A stretch of 64,000 nucleotides of DNA, taken from assembly GCA_002482505.1 (NCBI GenBank), contig DLGD01000021.1:1-64000 (forward strand), read 5' to 3'. Below the pieces are notes generated by a model. It ran no database searches. It had not been told where the DNA came from and saw only the letters and a list, made by a program, of their open reading frames with translations. This DNA is from Christensenella sp. UBA7703 (lineage in GTDB: Bacteria; Bacillota; Clostridia; Christensenellales; CAG-138). The translations under genes and the position numbers were made by a program. Positions 63,707-64,000 of the stretch are shown here, piece after piece; the first letter of the stretch is position 1, and every line of letters starts with the position of its first letter.

Positions 63707-64000
63707 GCGTTCCCCTCCAGCCCGCCAAATCGACGGGAGCGGCTTTGATACACGCGCAGAGCATCGATAAATGCTTCATCCGAGAAATCCGGCCAATACT
63801 CTTTGGGAAACAGAAACTCTGCATAAGAAATCTGGTACAGCAAAAAGTTGGAAAACCGCTGTTCCCCGCTGGTGCGAATCACAAGATCGACCTCCGGCTG
63901 GCCAGCCGTGTAGAGGTTTTGCTCCAGCATGTCCGCCGTGATCTCGCTCTTCCCTTGGGCAATCGCCTGCCGCATGGCGAGGTTTGCGGCGCGTAAAATC
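63703..64000 (-). CDS. uppS: Isoprenyl transferase (undecaprenyl diphosphate synthase), 3' part
   Basis: The gene runs off the right edge of the window; only the C-terminal ~98 residues are present and the true start is outside. Diagnostic sequence is NLYTAGQPEVDLVIRTSGEQRFSNFLLYQISYAEFLFPKEYWPDF, ending in the family's SRSRRFGGL. The enzyme makes the C55 carrier lipid for cell-wall synthesis. It overlaps cdsA by four bases and begins the cdsA-dxr-rseP-ispG-polC series. Confidence 0.95.
   Translation of the reverse strand, partial: ILRAANLAMRQAIAQGKSEITADMLEQNLYTAGQPEVDLVIRTSGEQRFSNFLLYQISYAEFLFPKEYWPDFSDEAFIDALRVYQSRSRRFGGLEGNA

Overview
The window looks like a chromosomal segment of an anaerobic, moderately GC-rich Firmicute, most likely a gut-type Clostridium relative. 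This rests on a Gram-positive-type PolC, RNase Y, a T-box leader, a tetrahydrofolate riboswitch, SpoVB-MazG-HU gene order, AzlCD, and the uppS-cdsA-dxr-rseP-ispG-polC order. The genus cannot be named from the sequence alone. Most genes lie on the minus strand; two plus-strand blocks (about 20.8-37.7 kb and 42.3-44.0 kb) carry most of the accessory content.

Layout. 1-3.6 kb: a possible IS end, a methyltransferase and a large PAS/GGDEF/HD-GYP signalling protein. 3.7-17.9 kb: a branched-chain amino acid supra-operon read on the minus strand from a T-box leader (cimA-ilvB-ilvD-leuA-leuC-leuD-leuB-ilvN-ilvC), running on into a DUF815 ATPase and the AzlCD exporter. CimA makes citramalate, which LeuCD and LeuB can convert to 2-ketobutyrate, so isoleucine can be made without threonine deaminase. 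18-22.7 kb: pyruvate kinase, a GNAT protein, two tRNA-Ser genes, a lipoprotein, a DUF5131 protein and a UPF0316 membrane protein.

24.2-31.1 kb is a one-carbon/folate cluster. A PucR-type regulator is divergent from a methyl-THF:corrinoid methyltransferase, a corrinoid protein, a reductive activator and MetF. A THF riboswitch then precedes one reading frame that fuses a FolT-type folate transporter subunit to folylpolyglutamate synthase (FolC), followed by an FchA-like cyclodeaminase. No substrate-specific first methyltransferase is present, so the methyl donor or acceptor is unknown. 31.2-37.7 kb: a flavodoxin-like protein and a TetR regulator precede a four-gene redox operon (GlpA-like, GlpB-like, DUF1667, AGPS-like flavoprotein) whose promoter carries a perfect TetR-type palindrome at the transcription start.

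37.7-42.2 kb (minus): MBOAT acyltransferase, DHHW protein and a membrane-anchored TPR/RCC1-like protein, probably a surface-polymer O-acylation unit. 42.3-44.1 kb: a serine hydrolase, then a scar in which a CDP-alcohol phosphatidyltransferase gene is cut off and joined to debris that resembles a mobile element and ends at the 3' end of guaA. 44.2-49.9 kb: guaA, xpt, HU, a MazG protein with a degenerate methylase domain, and a SpoVB-like flippase. 50-53.5 kb: an SPFH/zinc-ribbon protein, an XRE regulator, tRNA-Trp with an adjacent partial tRNA copy and inverted-repeat element, and a dipeptidase. 53.6-64 kb: RNase Y, then polC, ispG, rseP, dxr, cdsA and the 3' part of uppS.

The most unusual items are the riboswitch-controlled FolT-FolC fusion, the corrinoid methyl-transfer module lacking a first methyltransferase, the TetR palindrome on the GlpA/AGPS-like operon, the tRNA-Trp-linked inverted-repeat element, and the scar at guaA. 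All functions are inferred from motifs and gene order recognised by eye; no database search was run.
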